From NCBI RefSeq assembly GCF_040256395.1, contig NZ_CP158298.1:1-64000 (forward strand): a stretch of 64,000 bases of DNA, written 5' to 3'. A program made the position numbers and the translations under genes. The notes beneath the pieces are model-generated. The model was not told the DNA's origin, made no database searches, and was given only the letters and a program-made list of their open reading frames with translations. This document shows, in pieces, positions 50,446 through 60,115 of this stretch. The stretch comes from Deinococcus sonorensis KR-87 (lineage in GTDB: Bacteria > Deinococcota > Deinococci > Deinococcales > Deinococcaceae). Position 1 is the stretch's first letter. Every line of letters begins with the position of its first letter.

Positions 50446-50898
50446 ATGGATGACCTGTTGGCCTCTCGCGTCTGCACCGCCCTGATGCGGATCGGTACCA
50501 AGATGGCCACCGGCTTCGATCAGCACTTCGCGCCCCTCGGCCTTTCCCAGGCGCAATTCCGGTTCCTGCTCGCCGTGTGGGAGGAAGGGGGAGAGGCCGG
50601 CATCGCCCCCTCGGCCCTCGCCGAGCACCTCCTGGTCGAACGCGCGACCGTCTCCGTGCTGGGGAACGTGCTGGTGGAACGGGGACTGATCGAGCGGCGC
50701 CCCGGCGAGGACCGCCGGTCTCACAAGCTCGCCCTGACGGCAACCGGCGGGGCCCTGCTGCAACGCGCCGTTCCGCGCGCGGTCGGCCTGGCCGACTACA
50801 CCCTCGGCACCATCGAGCCCGCGCACCTCCTGGCGCTGCGCGACCAGCTCGCCCTGATCGAAGCCAGATTGCGGACCGCTCCCCCGCCGGAGGAATAA
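50446..50898 (+). CDS. MarR-family transcriptional regulator
   Basis: A 150-residue winged-helix regulator: LSQAQFRFLLAVWEEGGEAG, ALAEHLLVERATVSVLGNVL and the wing LIERRPGEDRRSHKLALT are typical MarR features. A long dyad overlaps the promoter, so it probably represses itself and the next gene. It is followed after two bases by a DUF2306-type membrane protein. Confidence 0.92.
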   Translation: MDDLLASRVCTALMRIGTKMATGFDQHFAPLGLSQAQFRFLLAVWEEGGEAGIAPSALAEHLLVERATVSVLGNVLVERGLIERRPGEDRRSHKLALTATGGALLQRAVPRAVGLADYTLGTIEPAHLLALRDQLALIEARLRTAPPPEE

Positions 50899-50900
50899 TC

Positions 50901-51422
50901 ATGTCCGAAGTGCTCCATGTGGTCCTGCGCGCCGCGCACATTCTCTTTGGCATGGGCGGCTTCCTGCTCGGCGCCTTCGCCATCGTCCTGCCCAAGTTCG
51001 GGCGCACTGCCCGGTGGCACCGGGTGGTCGGGCGGGCGTACGCGGTGAGCATGGTGGGGATGGGAGTCCTGTCCATCCCCCTCTCGCTGCGGCAGGGGAA
51101 CTGGCTCCTGCTGACCATTGGCGTGCTGACCCTGTTCTGGGTCATCGGGGGCTGGTGGGCGCTGCGCCGGTCGCTCCGGGCACGGGCCGCGGGACAGGTG
51201 GAGGTGGCGGGACGCCTGGTGCGCCGCCACATCACCCTGATGGGCTCGTCCTACATCGCCGCCTGGACCGCCTTTCTGGTGAACGTCCAGCCGCTCGGGG
51301 GCGGCGCGGTGCTCTTCACGCTGTACATTGCCGTCCCGTCCGTCGTGGGCAGCGTGGCGATCGCCCGGGCAATGGCGAGGCACCGTCCCCCACCCCCCAT
51401 CATGAGCGCTGTCGTGGAGTGA
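50901..51422 (+). CDS. DUF2306-like membrane protein
   Basis: A 173-residue protein with four to five TM helices (AAHILFGMGGFLLGAFAIVL, GVLTLFWVIGGWWALRRSLR and others). HRVVGRAYAVSMVGM and VRRHITLMGSSYIAAWTAF resemble DUF2306 proteins, which have conserved histidines in the membrane and may bind haem or a quinone. GGAGGA precedes the ATG, and it is co-transcribed with the MarR gene. Function unknown. Confidence 0.8.
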   Translation: MSEVLHVVLRAAHILFGMGGFLLGAFAIVLPKFGRTARWHRVVGRAYAVSMVGMGVLSIPLSLRQGNWLLLTIGVLTLFWVIGGWWALRRSLRARAAGQVEVAGRLVRRHITLMGSSYIAAWTAFLVNVQPLGGGAVLFTLYIAVPSVVGSVAIARAMARHRPPPPIMSAVVE

Positions 51423-52392
51423 CCGGACCGAACGCGCCGGAAGACCGGCGGTCACCCCACCGCCGGTGCTCGCCTGCCGCGGACCTGGCCGATCGGTCCG
51501 GCTCAGAAGGACGCTGCGAGACACAGCTCGACCTGAAGGCGAGCAGCTCACGACAATGGCAGCCTCAGCGTCTGCAGTGAAAGGACGTGCGGGAGGTTCG
51601 TCGGCCCGTGAGCGTGCCCGGACCGTTCACCATCGACCTGAAACGGTCCAGCCCGGTCGACCACAGGCGGGCGGCGACGCGCCGCCAGCCCGCTTCCCAC
51701 CGATGGCTCCCCCGGACCGCTCAGTCAGGACCGGATGGCCAGCGCCCAGACGTGAAATGCGGTCGAACAAGCATGACTTCAGCCTGAACCGGCTCGGAAC
51801 ACTTCATCGCTGGCCAGTAGACCAAAGGAGGTTCCTTCAGCCACGACCGTCAGGGAGGAGCGGAGAGGAGCTTCACCGCGTGTCCGAGCGTCCCTCCAAT
51901 CGTGAGCCGCGCGCTTCTGTTCGTCTGGTCCTGCTGGCCGCGCCGCCAACCTTCGCTCGTGCGGCCCACGCCCAGCCGCACGAAGCCGCGGCCGTCCCTC
52001 ACGCGTCCGAGTGGGCGGGAGTTGACTGACAACAGCGCGAACCGGGTGCGTTCAGGGAAGGGCGAGCATGCCAGCCCGGGGCGAACCTGTTGGCGTTGAC
52101 CACCGGCGGACCTCAGGCCCTGAGGGCGCCTCCCGACCACCCCAAACACACCCGGTGTGAACAGCTGCATGAAGGTGGCCTGGGCCGTTTCTCCAGTGCT
52201 GTCCAGAACGGCTCAACAGGCCTTGGCTCAGCTGGGAAGGAACGGGTGGAGAAAGCTCCTAGGGTGAGGTGTCCTGGATGGGACCGTCCGCCGCCCCAGG
52301 GACGGGGCGCGACCCTTCATCCGTTGCGGTCCCCACGGCCTTGCGCATGATGTCGGGGCCTAGCACCCTCACTGCACAGGAGACGAGCCAGC
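51423..52392. other. Region without a supported gene
   Basis: Nearly 1 kb without a convincing gene. The frames are Arg/Pro-rich and carry no motif. No transposase or inverted repeat is recognisable. Ancient decayed sequence is likely. Confidence 0.5.
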
Positions 52393-52869
52393 ATGGAACA
52401 GCGCTACATCATTCCGACCGATGCACACCCCACGTACCTCCCTGCCCCGGAGCTGAATCGTTACGACCGGGTGATCTACGAGCGGACCAGGGGTAGAGGC
52501 GCCAGTTCCAGCTCCAGGCTGCCGCTGGCACTGCTGGCCCTGGCCGGCGTGGCCGGAGGTGGAGTGCTGGTGTGGCGCAACCCGCAGCGCCGTCAGCAAC
52601 TCACCGACAAGGCGCAGCAGGTGGCCGACAAGGCGCGCGAGATGATCCGCAAACGCGCCCGGGGGCAGGCGGACCAGCAGCCGCGGGAGATGCTGCAGGA
52701 ACCTGCCCACCTGCATCCGACCACCGGCATGCCCACCGAGGTCAAGTCCGTCACGTCCAGTCCGGGCCACGCTGAGGGCCAGCGCACCGACGGGCCGGCC
52801 CTCAGGGTCGTCACGGTGGCGCTCAACGACGCGCCGGAAAGCACGACGGCCAAGGACCGCCTCGGCTGA
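52393..52869 (+). CDS. Hypothetical protein with one TM helix
   Basis: A 158-residue protein with AGGAG 12 bases before its ATG. It has a polar N-terminus (residues 1-45), a TM helix around 45-62 (LALLALAGVAGGGVLVWRN), then a basic amphipathic helix (QQLTDKAQQVADKAREMIRK) and a disordered tail. The helix-repeat is similar in style to YtxH/LEA-like stress proteins. Function unknown. Confidence 0.7.
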   Translation: MEQRYIIPTDAHPTYLPAPELNRYDRVIYERTRGRGASSSSRLPLALLALAGVAGGGVLVWRNPQRRQQLTDKAQQVADKAREMIRKRARGQADQQPREMLQEPAHLHPTTGMPTEVKSVTSSPGHAEGQRTDGPALRVVTVALNDAPESTTAKDRLG

Positions 52870-52962
52870 ATGCAGACTGGAGCGCTGCTGAACCGGGAGC
52901 AGTGACAGACGCCGCCTTCGAGAGACCGAGCTCGGTGGTCACGCCGACCCCGCCAATTCACT

Positions 52963-53002
52963 CCACACGCTGCCGGCCGCTGATGCGGCCGGCAGCGTGT
53001 GG
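52963..53002. terminator. Perfect 18-bp hairpin
   Basis: CCACACGCTGCCGGCCGC (52963-52980) and its exact complement (52985-53002) around the loop TGAT. It lies about 95 bases after the hypothetical gene and is probably its terminator; no T tract follows. Confidence 0.7.
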
Positions 53003-53315
53003 ACGTCACCGGATGGCGCGAGTGCCCATGATGGACCGGTGCCGGGCCGGCTAGGGGGTCGTCATGGGTGGCTGCCTCACCCGTACCCTTCGGCTGGGTT
53101 TAGCGGGGCCTTCCTCTGGGCAACGTGTTCAGGTGGGTTCCGGGATTCAGGAGTCGATGGGCAGAACGCGATGACCCTAGTGAGATGGTGAGCCCTGGAG
53201 GGAGACCCGTTTCCGCCGTGCGCTCCCTGTGGACTCTTCTCCTCCCTCAAGGGAATTCGGTAGTCTCGTCCACAGCACACGACACCGCGTCCACGTCCGC
53301 CCTGGAGGGCCTCGC

Positions 53316-54935
53316 ATGACCCGAACCACTGCTTCGCTCCACCGCCTGAGCGCCGCGCTCGCCCCGCCCCGTGCCCTGCCGAGTGGCGCGCCGCGCGTCC
53401 AGACGAACAGCGGTGTCGTGCAGGGCCTGACCCTCCCGAGCGGCGTCCGCGCGTTCCGCGGGATTCCCTTCGCGGCGCCGCCCGTCCGAGACCGGCGCTG
53501 GACACCGCCGCAGCCCGCGTTGCCGTGGCCCGGCGTGCGGCTCGCGGACCGCTTCGCGCACCAGAGCATGCAGGCGCGCGTCTTCGGCGACATGATGTTC
53601 CGCAACGCCGGCATGAGCGAGGACTGCCTGTACCTCAACGTGTGGGCGCCCGCCACGGCCGCGCCCGGCGCGAACCTCCCGGTGCTGGTGTACATCTACG
53701 GCGGCGGGTTCGTGGCGGGCGACGGCTCGGAGCCGCGCTACGACGGAGAACGCATGGCCAGCCGCGGGATGGTCGTCGTGACGTTCACCTACCGGCTCGG
53801 CGTCTTCGGCTTCCTCGCGCATCCGGAACTCGCCGCGGAATCACCGCATCACGCGTCCGGCAATTACGGGCACCTCGACCAGGTGGCGGCGCTCGCCTGG
53901 GTGCGCGACAACATCGAGCAGTTCGGCGGGCACCCGGCCGAGGTGACGGTCGCGGGCGAGTCCGCCGGGTCGTACTCGGTCAATGCCCTGATGGCGTCGC
54001 CGCTCAGCCGCGGGCTCTTCGCGCGCGCCATCGGTGAGAGTGGCGCGTACTTCGGAGCGTCGCGCTCTGTGTCCACCCACGACGACGCGCAGCGTCACGG
54101 TCAGGCGTTCGCGACGCGCGTCGGGGCGGCGTCCCTCGCGGACCTGCGCGCCCGGTCTGCCACCGAACTGCTCGAAGCGTCGGGACAGCCGGGCGCGGCG
54201 CCGTTCCTGGCGAACATCGACGGCTGGTTCCTCCCGGCGCGCCCAGCGGACCTGTTCGCCGCCGGTCAGCAGGCCCAGGTGCCGTTGCTCGCCGGATGGA
54301 ATTCCGAAGAACTCGGTTGGCGCGCGCTGCTCCCGGACGACCCCGCCCCTGAGACCGCGCGGGCGGTGCTCGCCCAGCGGTTCGGCGCCCGCGCCGCCCA
54401 GGCCGAACGGCTGTACCCGGTGTCGACGGCGGACGAGGCCAGGCAATCGCTCACGGACGTCGCGAGCGACCACTTCATGGGCTACCCCACATGGAAGTGG
54501 ATGGAGGAACATCAGCGCACCAGCGGGCAGCCGGTCTACCGGTACTTCTACACGCGTCCGCGCCCGGCGCCGGTCGAGGCGGGCGTCACCGCGAATCTCG
54601 CGGGCGGCGTCACCCGGACCAGCGACGCGCCGCGTGACCCGCCCGCCACAGGCGCTGTGCACTCCGCGGAGATTGAGTACGCGCTGGGCAACCTGTCACT
54701 CAACCCGGTCTTCGGGTGGACGCCCGACGACCACACGGTCTCCCAGACCATGCAGGGCTACTTCGCGAACTTCATCAAGGCGGGAGACCCGAACGGCGAC
54801 GGTCTCCCGCACTGGCCGGCCAGCCAGCACCGCGCGGACCGCCCCGCCTTGCGGATGCGGATTGACGTGGTCTCCCGCACGGAACCGGAACCGCGGGCGC
54901 GGTACGTGTTCCTGGACCAGACCGACCCCCGCTGA
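53316..54935 (+). CDS. Type-B carboxylesterase
   Basis: A 539-residue alpha/beta hydrolase started at ATG 53316. The catalytic Ser is in VAGESAGSYSV (near residue 214), Glu near residue 330 (WNSEELGW) and His near 447 (AVHSAEIEYAL). EDCLYLNVWAP and the oxyanion YIYGGGF are present. There is no clear signal peptide. It would hydrolyse esters, like para-nitrobenzyl esterases. No operon partner. Confidence 0.93.
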   Translation: MTRTTASLHRLSAALAPPRALPSGAPRVQTNSGVVQGLTLPSGVRAFRGIPFAAPPVRDRRWTPPQPALPWPGVRLADRFAHQSMQARVFGDMMFRNAGMSEDCLYLNVWAPATAAPGANLPVLVYIYGGGFVAGDGSEPRYDGERMASRGMVVVTFTYRLGVFGFLAHPELAAESPHHASGNYGHLDQVAALAWVRDNIEQFGGHPAEVTVAGESAGSYSVNALMASPLSRGLFARAIGESGAYFGASRSVSTHDDAQRHGQAFATRVGAASLADLRARSATELLEASGQPGAAPFLANIDGWFLPARPADLFAAGQQAQVPLLAGWNSEELGWRALLPDDPAPETARAVLAQRFGARAAQAERLYPVSTADEARQSLTDVASDHFMGYPTWKWMEEHQRTSGQPVYRYFYTRPRPAPVEAGVTANLAGGVTRTSDAPRDPPATGAVHSAEIEYALGNLSLNPVFGWTPDDHTVSQTMQGYFANFIKAGDPNGDGLPHWPASQHRADRPALRMRIDVVSRTEPEPRARYVFLDQTDPR

Positions 54936-55162
54936 GCCCCGAACGACATCGGTCCAGACGGCGCCGTTCATCGCTCGTGCGCTGTCAGGGTGGCCTACGG
55001 GAGACACATGCGGCACGGCGGCCGCCCGCACTGCACCGCCGTTCACGTGACCTCCCCGCCCATCACCTCGTTTGGCGCTTCCTGTGTTGATCCTCCACGA
55101 ATCCGCCCCCTGAAGGCCAGGGGCTTGGTCGCGCATGTGAATTGCGGGGGCCAGGACGTGGA

Positions 55163-56118
55163 TCAGGACGCAGCGGACGGCTGCGCCTCAGGTGGAGCCG
55201 AGTCTGGGCTGCAGTCCTGACCCAGCCGCGCGAACGCTTCCTGAGCCGCGGCGATGGTGTGCCCGTCCATCATGCCGCTACCGGACGGATCTTGCCGTCC
55301 TGGCGTTTCGTGCTGGGTCAGGAGGCGCTGCAACGCCGGGCGGACGCGTTCATCGCCCAGTTCTCCCAGCGCCGTCGCGGCCTCCAGCCGCAACACGCCG
55401 TCCTCATGCTCCGTCAGGGCGACCAGCGCCGGGATGGCCTGCACGAGCCGTTGATCCCGGACCCGTCGAATGAGGGCGGACAGCACGACCGGGCTTCGCT
55501 CGGTCTGCAGCAGACGAACGAGCGCCGCCCGCATCTCGTCCTGTGGCACGCGGCCCAGGGTCAGGACCCAGCCTTGCCGCACAACACGGTCCTGCTCCTG
55601 ATCCAGCAAGGTCAGCAGCAGTGGAACACGCGCCTGGAGTTCTGCCGGCGCCAGGTCCTCCACCGCACATGCGCGTCTTCGTGCGTGAAGAACGCTTCGA
55701 AAACGGGCAGGGGTGAAGGCAGAGATGGGTTGACGTACAAGGCTGTGCTGACGACATGCTGTGAGCCGAAGCCAAGTTCGATGGCCTTCCTGGTCAGGCG
55801 TTCTCCCGCTGCAGCAAACACAGCACGCGTTCCGACGCTTCCTTGCTGGTGTCCTGGGCGAGCACCCACTCCGCAGCCGCGCACCCAGTCCCCCGCCATA
55901 GTCTTCAGGGCCCGCACCAGCCAATCCAGTTCCGGTCCCTGCGCTTGGGGCAACCAGGTCCACACCGCCGGGTCCAGGTCCCTCACACCGTGGCTGCCCA
56001 ACAGAACGAGGAGGTCCACCGCGACCGACGCGTCGGTGACCTCAGGCAGGGCGGCACGCAGGATGGCCAGCAGCTCCGCCTGGAGACTCGGCGCCCGAGG
56101 CAGGGTATGGCGTTCCAT
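55163..56118 (-). pseudogene. HEAT-repeat protein with several frameshifts
   Basis: Starting at ATG 56118 (MERHTLPRAPSLQAELLAIL), HEAT-like helices follow (DLLVLLGSHGVRDLDPAVW, WLVRALKTMAGDW). Near 55890 and again near 55830 the frame changes (VLAQDTSKEASERVL is in a third frame), and near 55670 it changes once more. The C-terminal half is intact: VPLLLTLLDQEQDRVVRQGW, QAIPALVALTEHEDGVLRLE, AATALGELGDERVRPALQRL. Three breaks make a full product impossible. Confidence 0.82.
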
Positions 56119-56739
56119 CCGGGTGACGGCGCCGCGACCGTGGTCGCCTCGGGTGCCCGGCTCCTGGTGAATGTGGAGTTCAGGCGCGGTCTGACCCTCT
56201 CTGCGCTGGCCCAGGGCTTTGGGAACGGTCCATTTGAAGGGACGCCGGCGAATCCCAATCCCGGCTCGCTGATGCGGGCGGAACGGGACGTTCACAGTCG
56301 TGGCCGGCCCGCTGGATCGGCCCACCTCGATGGAGATCATCGGCACCACCGCGTACGTGGTCAACATGGGTGGGGAGGTCTGGACCGTCGATCACATCGC
56401 CGGACCGCCATACGGTGCGTCCAGGTCCGTCCACTGACCCGGGCGACCGTACCCAGCCCAGCGTGTTAAGAGCGGCACCCCGAGGTGGGGTGCCGCCCTG
56501 CGTGCTGCAGGTGCTCAGCGCGATCTGGGACCCCCGAGGGGGGCCGGACGGTAGTGCAGCGTCCGAAGGTGTTCGAGCAGGATGCACCGCAGCCGGATCA
56601 CGTGGTTCGCCCCTGTGCCGATCACCAGGAACCGTATCGGAGCAGGCTCACGTCCAACAGTCCGCCTGCTGCACCCTGAGGTGCGGAACCTGACCGGTTC
56701 CCTCGCTGGAGCTGAGCCCGGCCGGCGCCGCACCGACGG
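56119..56739. other. Region without a supported gene
   Basis: No recognisable gene. A perfect hairpin at 56472-56496 is listed separately. Confidence 0.5.
56472..56496. terminator. Perfect 10-bp hairpin
   Basis: GCGGCACCCC (56472-56481) and GGGGTGCCGC (56487-56496) with a 5-base loop. It lies 244 bases downstream of the terC stop, so it may be a terminator for a lost gene or for read-through. Confidence 0.5.
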
Positions 56740-57759
56740 TCAACGCAGCGACGTGGTGCCTCCCGCGCGTGTTCTCCAGAGGCTGTACACCATCCCGCCC
56801 GCCAGGATCGACAGGGTGACGCCGAGGCTGATCAGCGGGTCGAGCTTGCCGAAGAAGTGGCTGTAGAAAATCTTGGCGCCGATGAACACCAGCACCAGCG
56901 CGAGGGCGGGTTTGAGGCCCGAGAAGCGGTGCACGAGGGCCGCCAGGGCGAAGTACAGCGCCCGAAGTCCCAGGATCGCGAAGATATTGCTGGTGTACAC
57001 CAGGAACGGCTCCTGCGTGATGGCGAAGACCGCCGGAATACTGTCCACCGCGAACACCACGTCGGCGACTTCGACCATCGCCAGGGCCAGCAGCAGGGGG
57101 GTGGCGTGCAGCCGCACCCGCCCGAGCCGGTCAGCGGTCCGGACGAAAAAGCGCTGGCCGGACAGGGCCGGCGTTACCGGCAGCACCCGGCGGACCAGCC
57201 GGGCGACCGGATGGCGCTCGATGTCCGGCGGCGTGTCCTCCTGATGCCGCTGCATCAGCAGGCGCAGGCCGGTGATCACCAGGAAGGCCCCGAAGATCCA
57301 CAGCACCCAGTCGAAGCCGGACACCAGGGCGGCGCCGACACCGATCATGACGCCGCGCAGCACGATCACGCCCAGAATGCCCCAGAACAGCACCCGGTGC
57401 TGGTACTGGCGCGGGATGGCCAGCGCCGTGAAGATCAGGCTGATGACAAAGACGTTGTCGAGCGACAGGGCCTTCTCGACGGCAAACGCGGTGTAGTACT
57501 GCACGGCCCGCTGGGCGCCCAGCGAGAACCACACCCACACCCCGAAGAGCAGGGCCACCGAGATGTAAAACATGCTCAGGCGGAGGCTGGCCGCGATCCC
57601 GATCTCCTGCGCCGGATCTTCATCCTCACGCTCGGCGTGCCCGGGGCGCCGCCGGCTCAGCAGGCCCAGGTCGAAGGCCAGCAACCCAAGAATCAGGGTC
57701 AGAAAGACCACCCACATCCAGGCGGGGGTGCCCAGCCACGTGGCATCGACGACGTTCAT
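56740..57759 (-). CDS. terC: TerC-family membrane protein (probable Mn exporter)
   Basis: A 339-residue protein started at MNVVDATWLG, with AAGGA upstream. About eight to nine TM helices with the acidic metal-site motifs FAVEKALSLDNVFVISLIF and MVEVADVVFAVDSIPAVFAI. TerC (Alx/MeeF-type) proteins export Mn2+, partly to load secreted enzymes. Upstream elements match a yybP-ykoY riboswitch, which fits control by Mn2+, an ion central to Deinococcus stress resistance. Confidence 0.93.
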   Translation of the reverse strand: MNVVDATWLGTPAWMWVVFLTLILGLLAFDLGLLSRRRPGHAEREDEDPAQEIGIAASLRLSMFYISVALLFGVWVWFSLGAQRAVQYYTAFAVEKALSLDNVFVISLIFTALAIPRQYQHRVLFWGILGVIVLRGVMIGVGAALVSGFDWVLWIFGAFLVITGLRLLMQRHQEDTPPDIERHPVARLVRRVLPVTPALSGQRFFVRTADRLGRVRLHATPLLLALAMVEVADVVFAVDSIPAVFAITQEPFLVYTSNIFAILGLRALYFALAALVHRFSGLKPALALVLVFIGAKIFYSHFFGKLDPLISLGVTLSILAGGMVYSLWRTRAGGTTSLR

Positions 57760-57859
57760 TCCGTTTCCTTTCGGAACCGCTGGGGAGGGACCGGGCGCAC
57801 AGGCGGGACAGCGTTCCACCATGCCTGGGCAGTCGCTTCGCAGCGTTCCTGCCCAGGTC

Positions 57860-57970
57860 TGGCCCTCGCTCGACGCACCGGGAAGACGATGTCCTCCGTA
57901 CTGACGGTCGCGTCGTCCTCAGCGTCGCTGAGGCGGTTACTCCCCTGGATACGCTCAGTGTCGAGGAGAC
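57860..57970 (-). ncRNA. Candidate yybP-ykoY manganese riboswitch
   Basis: On the minus strand, upstream of terC: GGGGAGTAACC (57945 to 57935), then a perfect hairpin CCTCAGC-GAC-GCTGAGG (57933 to 57917), then CCGTCAGTACGG (57907 to 57896). The GGGGAGTA box, a variable P2 stem and a GTCA-containing loop follow the order of the yybP-ykoY consensus. The 3' side and the expression platform are not resolved by eye. Confidence 0.65.
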
Positions 57971-58378
57971 ACATGAACTCCTGATGTCCCCAAGTCCATG
58001 CGGATGTTTATCCAAGCTTCCGGCCATGGATCGCTAACGAAGATGCTTCACCACGTGCTCCACAGCTGGACCGGAGGAGGCCGCTGCGAGGTTTGACGCC
58101 GATGAGAGCAGCGTACGCCACTGCAACGCCTGGACGTGCGAAGGGCGATTGAGATCACGTGCGTGCCGGCTGGCTTGTGGTGAGCGGCCGCGTCGTGCTC
58201 GCCGGGTCATGCCTCGAACGAACACAGGCGCGCTTCAGGCGGCTCGAACGCCTGTCTCAAGGTTGGATGAGCGGGGACACCCGCATGTGCGGCCCGAGGT
58301 GGCCTCCTGGCGGGGTACGGTCGTGGTGGCCCACGATTCACACTCCACCGTCTTCACCCGGCGGGCCGGGAGGAATGC
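57971..58378. other. Region without a supported gene
   Basis: About 400 bases between the terC leader and the NPCBM gene. A minus frame ending EHVVKHLR (58034-58225) has no recognisable content. GGGAGGA at the 3' end is the ribosome-binding site of the next gene. Confidence 0.5.
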
Positions 58379-59695
58379 ATGAAGAAGCGCACCGCGCCCC
58401 TCGTCCTGTCTCTGTTGCTCGCCGCCTGCGGTCAGCAGTCCAGCTCCCCCACCGCCGCGGACGACCCCTGGGCCGCGGAATACGCCGCCCATCCCTCGGA
58501 CCCCTGGGTGTCCACCCACCTGTCCGCCCTGAGCCTGACGTCTGGCACCAACACCCTGGGCTACGAAAAGCCCACGTATGCCACGAGCGGCTGGGGTCCG
58601 ATTGAAGTGAACCGCAGCAACGGCGGCCGCGCCCAGCTGGACGGAAACCCGCTCACCATGGGCGGTGAAGTGTACAGCAAGGGCTACGGCGTGCACTCCA
58701 ACTCGGAGCTGCGCTATGACCTCACCGGCACCGGCGCCACCTGCACCCAGTTCTCGGCGTTGGTCGGCATCGACAACGAAGTCGGCAGCAAGGGCAGCGT
58801 GGTCTTTCAGGTGTGGGCCGATGGCGTGAAGGTGGCGGACAGCGGCGTGATCTACGGCAGTTTCCCGGCCAGGCGGATCACCGCGGACCTGACCGGGAAG
58901 AAACAGCTGCGTCTGGTGGTGACGGACGCGGGCGACGGGAACTTCTATGACCACGCCGACTGGGCCAACCCCGTCATCAACTGCTCTGCCGTCACGAACG
59001 CGAAGCTCACCCTGGATCAGAGCACCGTGGACATCTACCACCTGCATACCGCGGCCCTGAAGGCCCACCTGACGAACTTCCCCGCCGGTCCCGTGAACCT
59101 GCGGCTGGACTTCGTCCGGCCTTCTGACGATGGGATCTACCAGGCGCCGACGCAGGGCTCCATTGCCTTGACCACCACGCAGGCGTCTGGGAACGGGGAC
59201 GTCGCCCTGTCCCTCACGGCTCCATATTTGACCTCCATCAACCCCTACTTTCCGCTGCTGGAGCAGGACTACCGGCTGGTGGCCAGCCAGCAGGGGAAAG
59301 ATCTGGCCAGCGTCCCCCTGCACGTCTCGGAGAAACTGATGAAGATCAGCATCCGGCTTGAAGTTCCCGAAAGCGCCTACTCGGGACAGGAAAACATTCC
59401 TGGGGTCGCGGTCGTGACAGTGGAACCCCCGCTGGACACCCCGCTCCGCGATCTGCATCTCTCTGAGGCGGCTGGAGGAAACTTCAACGACGTGACAAAT
59501 GTCGGGACCATGACCGGCGATGGACACGTCATGCGGCGGCCCTTCACCTTCACCGCGCTCGGCATCCCGGGTGAGCCCGATCAAACGCTCCTGAGCCTGT
59601 TTGGCTATTTTCCGAACGGAGGTTACTTCGGCGGGAAGTACGACTTCTATAACCCCGGTGCCTACTTGAGTATCAAGATCGTCCCCGCGCCCTGA
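58379..59695 (+). CDS. NPCBM-domain lipoprotein
   Basis: A 438-residue protein with GGGAGGA before its ATG. Signal peptide and lipobox LAAC (residues about 13-17) indicate export and lipidation. Residues about 45-205 form an NPCBM domain (GGEVYSKGYGVHSNSELRYD, FSALVGIDNEVGSKGSVVFQ, WADGVKVADSGVI), a beta-sandwich that binds sugars, usually attached to glycosidases. The C-terminal half looks like two Ig-like beta domains without catalytic motif. It is probably a cell-surface carbohydrate-binding protein. Confidence 0.85.
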   Translation: MKKRTAPLVLSLLLAACGQQSSSPTAADDPWAAEYAAHPSDPWVSTHLSALSLTSGTNTLGYEKPTYATSGWGPIEVNRSNGGRAQLDGNPLTMGGEVYSKGYGVHSNSELRYDLTGTGATCTQFSALVGIDNEVGSKGSVVFQVWADGVKVADSGVIYGSFPARRITADLTGKKQLRLVVTDAGDGNFYDHADWANPVINCSAVTNAKLTLDQSTVDIYHLHTAALKAHLTNFPAGPVNLRLDFVRPSDDGIYQAPTQGSIALTTTQASGNGDVALSLTAPYLTSINPYFPLLEQDYRLVASQQGKDLASVPLHVSEKLMKISIRLEVPESAYSGQENIPGVAVVTVEPPLDTPLRDLHLSEAAGGNFNDVTNVGTMTGDGHVMRRPFTFTALGIPGEPDQTLLSLFGYFPNGGYFGGKYDFYNPGAYLSIKIVPAP

Positions 59696-60115
59696 TCAAC
59701 CTCGACCGCCGATGAGGGCCTCTGCAGCTGCCTGGATGACGTTCAGGCCGCTGCTTTCTCTGCGGTCCAGCAGATCCAGCGCCGTCAGTCTTGAGCCTGA
59801 TGGGCATGGTCTCTGCGTGCTCAGCGGCAGCGTGCTGCCGAGCAACACCTGAGTCGCACGCACGTGACCAACAATGAATAACGGCCTGCAATCAAGCTTG
59901 TCTTGACCCCACCGGGCTGAGGGTGCACCGGCATCCGGCTGTAGAGGGGTTTGGCCGGCCTGCCGTGACGTGCCGCTTCCGGCCGTCACGGCTGAGGCGA
60001 TGGCAGGAAGTGGCGCGTCCGGCCCACTCGCCCGACGGTGCGGTCCGCTCGTCTCTGCTGGCAGGGGCGTCCAGGCTGGGCCGCGGTCGTCACCGCCTGG
60101 CGCGCCCGGGCAGCC
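59696..60115. other. Region without a supported gene
   Basis: About 420 bases between convergent genes. A small hairpin CGGCAGC-GT-GCTGCCG (59825-59840) may terminate transcription. No gene is supported. Confidence 0.45.
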
